NCBI RefSeq assembly: GCF_000143415.4
Contig: NW_003314384.1
Span: 1,554 to 65,553 of the forward strand
Direction of reading: 5' to 3'
Source: Selaginella moellendorffii
Lineage: Eukaryota > Streptophyta > Lycopodiopsida > Selaginellales > Selaginellaceae
Length of the DNA stretch: 64,000 nt
The notes under the pieces were generated by a model that was given only the letters and a program-made list of their open reading frames with translations, ran no database searches and was not told where the DNA came from. Position numbers and translations under genes: made by a program. Below are positions 59,023 through 64,000 of the stretch, one piece after another (within the stretch, counting starts at the first letter, position 1; the number at the start of each line of letters is the position of its first letter).

Positions 59023-60483
59023 CTTGTGCAGGTTGTGAGCTCGGCCCAACATGGGTATCTTCAACAGTAGCTGTTAACGTCGTTTCAGCATCTGGGGGTG
59101 GCCACGCTCCTGCATATAGAGCTTGTGAGATAACATTTAAACTTAAAGTGCGTACTCACCAGGTTCGCAGAGAAGATACTGTTTTTCTTTGGCAACTGTA
59201 ATTATATGCTCCATTGAAGTCACCTCTTCAATGGAGTTTGTCACCGCAACACACGGGACACCCTTGAGTAGTGCGGCTCGAAAGAATAATCCACCGCAGT
59301 TGTACTCGACAACGCATTTGCCCTTGGAGTCGGAAGCAGGTGACCCACCCGCTATTGCGTTGAAGACCCAGCTGAGCATTTCCCATGCTGCACCTGGAGC
59401 TTTCTTTGGATTCGAAAGCTCCATAGCCGTCTTCAGTTCCTCAGGCACGGGTAAATTGACCTCCCTCAGATCAATTCGATCGGCCTTGTCGAACGAAGCT
59501 GGGAAGTCACTCCAGTCCCACTCTGTTGCAGGACCAATAACAAGGGCGAGTGTGAAGATGGGGACATTCGTCGGTATCTTCTTCTTAGCCATTATCCCAT
59601 GGATCTCCTGCATCTCCTTGCCTTTCAACCGAGCCTTCACCTCATTCAAGGCCTTCCAGAACTTGTGATAGGATTCGGAGTCGTAGATCATATAGTGGAC
59701 TGAAGATTCCACCTCCGCAAGTCCCACCATTAAGTCAATGATGGAGCTGACTTCGTCTGCATGAGTGATCTCCTCGTTTGTGAAGTCCATCACACAAAAG
59801 ATGTTCTTGACCTGCTCATCTCCGTGGGAAACGATGCTCCTCCACCTTTGATCCTCATCCGAATTCACGTATACCCGGTAAGGTTCTCGATAGGCCTCTG
59901 CTGTGGGGTTGAGCTGTTTCTGAAGCCGGCGGTCGACATCACTCTTAATGAAATTTGGATACTGATCCAACTTCTTAGCTTTACTTTTCGTGGCATCCCG
60001 CAGCAGATCGATGAACTTGGGGGCCCCCTTCACGTACTCGTCGATGTCTTCATTTGACAAATCCAGCGCTTCCATCATCTCTTGCGTGGTGTCGATGCTC
60101 ACCCTCTCCACGGCCACTTCCTCAAAGATCCAATCCTTCAATAGCGCACAAGCTCTCAGAGTCGTGCACAAGTCCTCGTATGTCACAATATGGCCGGGAG
60201 TCATTTTGGTCTTGTTGAAGACTACCTCACCACGTAGAAGAGCATTAGCCACTGTCAGAAGGTCGTCGTCGTCTAGAGACCGTGAGAAACACAAGGCGTT
60301 GAGCTTCAAATCATTGGGCTTCCTGCCGTCCTCCACACCCATTGAGTTTAGTAACTCCCCGTCATGGTACCTCCTCAGCACATCTACCCATTTGTCAAAA
60401 ACAACTTTTGTCGCGAGTAGAATGTTATGGATGCTGAGTGTGTCATTGACCCCCAGTGTTTTCGAGAGAAGACTCGAGAATTC

Positions 60484-60537
60484 CTGCAATGGAAATGGCA
60501 TGAGGCCACGTGCTATGCCACATGCAACGAGGCTTAC
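60484..60537 (-). other. 54-nt palindrome-bearing intron, gene A copy 2
   Basis: Counterpart of 24259-24312. Because it is 18 codons and open, the 603-codon frame passes through it, adding residues such as GIARGLMPFPL that probably are not in the protein. Confidence 0.6.
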
Positions 60538-61716
60538 CTGCCAGGCGCTAGTTGCTAGTGCACGTCCTTGTCCTGGTTTTTGTGGCTTCTTCAGTTGAAC
60601 CCAGAGCTTCCGTGTTCGTGCCAATGTCTCGTGCAGACCCGATTTGTAGCACGTTTCTTGCTTGACATTCTGCGCGTGGGAGATGTATATGATAGATCGG
60701 AGGGGCGAGTTGCCTTTTATCAGGCGGACAACTCTTGTCTTGAAGACTTTCTTCACCTCCTCGCCCACCATAATATCCACAACTATCTCTTGCATCGCCA
60801 AGCTAGAATGCTGCCCGGAGACGGCATAGAACCGGATGTTCTGATCGTCCAACACTTTCCTATTGATCAAGTCTGGAAACCTCATCTCGCCCTTCATTGT
60901 TCGGTAGTAGGGGATCACGTCTGCGATGTCGAGTGTTATTGGACTTGCCAGCATCTTCTACTTCAGTTTCTCCACCCACTCATCAGATACTAGCCTGTGG
61001 TTGTATTTGCTTTGGATGTCGATACGGCTCACGTCGATTGTATATACTTTGTTGGAATAGTAACAAGTACTATTATCTGCGACAATTTTTGCTGCCTCTT
61101 CTTGCTCTTTCTGCTCTTTGCGGCTCTTCTTTTTGGTGGGTGTAGTGTTCGAACCCGAGGCAATGGTATCACCGAGTAGCTTCTTTTTTGGAGCAGGAGA
61201 GTCGGACGTCGGCTTGAGCTTGACCACCCTTTTCTGCTTCGGGGTAGTTTCCAAATCGACCCCCTTCCCCTTCGCTTCGCGAACTAGAGGCACTCTCAAC
61301 AGCTCAATGTTGAAATATAGTTTTTGAACATCGCCGTAGGTGAGGTCCGTGGATTCCATGTGATCTTCATAGACCCGCAGCATCTTTGAAATTGTGGGCC
61401 TCCTAGACAACCTCTCCCTAACTCCCTCTAGGAATTCCTTATAGCCGCTGCCCCCCTCCGGGAAGCCGCTAGGATGTGCAAGGTGGATCTTGAAGGCGGA
61501 CGCTATCTCTACAACAAGTGCCAGTCCATATTCTTGCATGGAACTGCATGGAGTGTCTGTCACTTGGATGAGGATCCCCATGCATTCTTTTCTCCCACCA
61601 TCTGTGTTGTACAGCCTTAGATCCTCACCTTCCATCCCGAAAGTCCAACTGGTGAGCTCCTCCCCCTTCTCTGCATCCACATTGATAGTGGCTGGAAGAA
61701 GAACGCAATTCCTCGC

Positions 61717-61955
61717 CTGTTCAGAAATGCACAACAATTAGAGCTGACAGATGAAAAGCTAGCAGCTGGAAATAACATGAGGCCACACACCATTCACCAC
61801 TGCATCAGATGTCTTGAGGCTGCATCCTAAGATGGCATGAGGCTACATGCCATCTGTAACCGGACTGCACTCGAGAGCCCAATCGGTGCATGCCAATGTT
61901 GCTACTAAATGGCATGTGGCCTCATGCCATTTTCTACTTGGCCTAAAAGACTTAC
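61717..61955 (-). other. 239-nt intron with three palindromes, gene A copy 2
   Basis: Counterpart of 25487-25725. Confidence 0.55.
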
Positions 61956-62159
61956 CATTTGAAGCCGAATGGAGGCGTGACAATCGAGGCCGGACTCGCT
62001 GGCGAATATGCACTGTGTGTGCAGCGGATCTTAGCAGCAAGGCTACTCTGCCACTTACAGTTGGAGAGTGGCACTGAAATCTCCCGGGACGCCAAGTGGG
62101 CTGCGTGTGGGTGGCAGAGTGGGCGGCAAAGTTGGTGGCGAAGTTACAAACTGGGTGTG

Positions 62160-62777
62160 TCTTGAAGTGGACGCCGATGCACATGAGCGCGATGCAAGCG
62201 CGAGTGTGATGCAAGCGCGAGTGGATGCCGATGCACACGAGAAACCTGTAGAGAAGGTAGATGAGCGCGAATGTGAGCGTGATCGCGAGTGGGAGCGCGA
62301 TGCGAGCGTGAGTACGATGCAAAACCTAACCTCACACGCGCGAAATGTCACGACGGTTAGTAATCCCGCAACGTCATCATTCCTCGGACTTGGGCGCCAC
62401 CATTAATTTCTGAATCGCCGCGCGCATGCATGCACATGAAATCCAAAAGAAATCCGCAACGTCATCATTCCTCGGACTGCATGCATGCGAAATCCAAAAG
62501 AAAGATCATGATTGGGATATCATTTAATACCCTCGCTATATTTATACCATACATGATTGGATATTCCAAAGCATCTTGTATTTCCAAAAATGCTAGATGT
62601 TCAGCTAAATAAAGAATGGTATACAATGTCCTTCTTGATGACCCTGCAAAGAAGCATCTCGATCGGACATCACATGAGACCACACGAGCCTTACAATGTT
62701 TTAGGGGCATTTGCCATAGATCCGACCGTTATTTTGCTCTAAGATTTTACAGTTTGGTGTGCATTGACTTTTCTATC
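62160..62777. other. Segment present only in copy B2
   Basis: About 617 bp between CTGGGTGTGTC and ATCAACACTGCAAAGGG, absent from copy B1 at about 25930. It starts with GCGA/GCGC-rich irregular repeats (62175-62335) and contains a direct repeat, GCAACGTCATCATTCCTCGG (62369 and 62456). It could be the original 5' region of gene A deleted in B1, or an insertion in B2. Confidence 0.7.
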
Positions 62778-62983
62778 AACACTGCAAAGGGACATCACAA
62801 TCAGATGCGGAATCACAAGAAACTAACTTCACTAACTCTAGTTTCACCAAGATCTACATAAGGAGTTATGAAATGAAAGGACCCTCTCTATTGAAATGTG
62901 TTTATGGTCCTAAGGGCATTATGACATATCAAAGGATTTTGCATCAAGTTCTATATTTGCATGTTTATCAAGCTACTGAATTG

Positions 62984-63003
62984 CTAAACCCTAAACCCTA
63001 AAC
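62984..63003 (+). repeat. Interstitial telomere-type repeat, copy 2
   Basis: Nearly three CTAAACC units; one unit shorter than at 26143. Confidence 0.88.
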
Positions 63004-64000
63004 ATGTGGCAAATGCTGCGTGAAGAAAGATGCCCTTTCTGGGCAAATGCTGTAAGAGGTAGATGCCGAGCAAATGTATCTCAGGCTAGCGAAGGGGACA
63101 AACGAAAGCTAGCTATAAACATGACGGGATGCAAATAGATTACTAGGCTGGTCCTGCGAAAATCAAAAACCATAATTCAAAACATTGAAAATGCAAAAAG
63201 AAAGGTTTATAATGTTTTTGAATTTTAAGCAACCAAAGGAATGTAAGTAGGGCATGTGTTTGTAAGTTTAAAAATGCCTCAACCACTTAAATTCCCAAGT
63301 AAATAAAGCTGTTTCTATTTTTGGTACAGATAAACTTTATAGCGTGTGGGCTCATGCAATTTTGAACCCAAAAATGCACCAAAAAATGCTCGACTAGCAT
63401 TATTCTTTGAATGGCGTGTGGCCTTATATTGCCATAAATGGACGTACACACACAGCATAATTATTCCTTTATACGGCGAATAATCTTGGCGCGGATCGCT
63501 GACATGGCATGGCAAAGTTCGAATCACTGACATGGCACAGCTGGATCGAGGCAAGGACATGATGTGACAAAGTTCAACCTCCGACAGCAAAGTCTAGAAG
63601 CTACTCAGTTTGAAATTTGTCAGAGGAATCATAAGATCTGGTTTGTTAGAGGATTTGATGTGACGTTCAAGCGTGTGTTATTTTTGAATTCTCGAACTCA
63701 TTCCTAGGTCTATCATTTTTGTGCGCCGTGTTCTTGGTTCCGCTGAGCGCAGTGAGCGCTGCTTGTGTAAGCGGCGTTGTGAGCTGTGGTTTATGCGTCT
63801 ACAAGCGGTTGCGGCATTGCAAGCGCCATTGCGAGCGGCAGTTTATGCGAGTGGCAATTTGTGCGAGCGGCGCTACGAGCAGTTGCGGTGTTGCAAGCGG
63901 CGCTACGAGTAGTTGCGGTGTTGCGAGCGGCACTGTCTTTGGTGTGGCTACCGCTTCCTCTTGATATTCGGCACTTGTGCTTCCTGGTATGTTCACCATG
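63004..64000. other. Start of gene C leader region in B2, cut by window end
   Basis: Matches 26170-27166, including a palindrome at about 63411-63436 and the GC-rich repeat at 63719-63964. Gene C itself would lie beyond the window. Confidence 0.8.

Larger units (their letters stand above)
56347..62322 (-). pseudogene. Gene A copy 2: ParB-like/FCP1-type fusion gene, disabled by stops
   Basis: Same gene as at 20111-25975, with long frames better preserved: a 603-codon run (60954-59143) reading through an intron, an intact acidic exon (58110-58654), and the complete FCP1-type exon 56347-57209. The ParB-like segment (VYTIDVSRIDIQ...VSGQHSSLA) spans about 61060-60700. The FCP1-type exon keeps FDLNGVL (first motif, with the nucleophile Asp), VWTSMMRHNA and LIIDDSPIKN, then a C-terminal helical part to KITV. 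Motif I is DLN rather than DxD, as in some plant relatives. Lesions: TAG at 60958, TAG at 57992, TAA at 57555. The 5' end differs from copy 1 beyond 62160, so the true first exon is unresolved; the upper limit given is only where the open frame begins. Confidence 0.65.

Noticed and set aside
59990-60598. 202-codon plus-strand frame
   Set aside because: Opposite-strand shadow of the long gene A exon, whose minus-strand frame has conserved introns and is longer.

Overview
The window is nuclear DNA of a land plant, most likely a seedless one. Three things in the sequence point there: plant-type telomere units (CCCTAAA/TTTAGGG) at 26143 and 62984, a Pollen Ole e 1-type cell-wall protein gene, and Ty3/gypsy retroelements with plant-like initiator-Met tRNA primer sites. 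Inferred introns are very short (38-54 nt), which would suit a compact-intron lineage such as Selaginella; that placement is a guess. Almost everything is mobile or duplicated DNA, and I see few credible host genes.

Layout. (1) 1-14206: a gypsy-type relic holding an intact-looking Ole e 1/extensin-like gene on the minus strand, interrupted by a long non-coding LTR element, called X here (5267-13062, 5-bp target duplication ctaaa). (2) 14207-19389: a second copy of the same gene-bearing relic, ending in a truncated X LTR. (3) 19389-30527: a transposon-like block, called B1, with the tail of a ParB-like gene (gene B, +), a long ParB-like/FCP1-type-phosphatase fusion gene (gene A, -) and a broken transposase-like gene (gene C, +). 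The block is peppered with a ~22-bp palindrome, also found inside introns. (4) 30528-36483: a 5'-truncated copy of X and its flank. (5) 37260-43490: a non-coding gypsy-like LTR element, called Y, and an inverted relic of it. (6) 43732-46105: a third Ole e 1 copy. (7) 46486-48135: another Y relic. (8) 48754-52078: a decayed MULE-like transposase gene with a SWIM zinc finger (gene D). (9) 52860-64000: a second, longer copy of the transposon-like block (B2), cut off by the window end before gene C.

How the parts fit. Genes B (+) and A (-) are convergent, and gene C lies beyond the 5' end of gene A. The three genes and the palindromes travel together in both copies, so I infer one large DNA transposon or similar selfish unit. 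Each copy carries different inactivating lesions: frameshifts and stops in B1, stops in B2. Nearly all the stops are C-to-T changes, so both copies look dead although the gene structure is still legible. The three Ole e 1 copies encode identical proteins and sit in the same orientation as the surrounding retroelement relic, which suggests a captured or hitch-hiking gene amplified by segmental duplication. There are two assembly gaps, 14576-14796 and 43501-43600.
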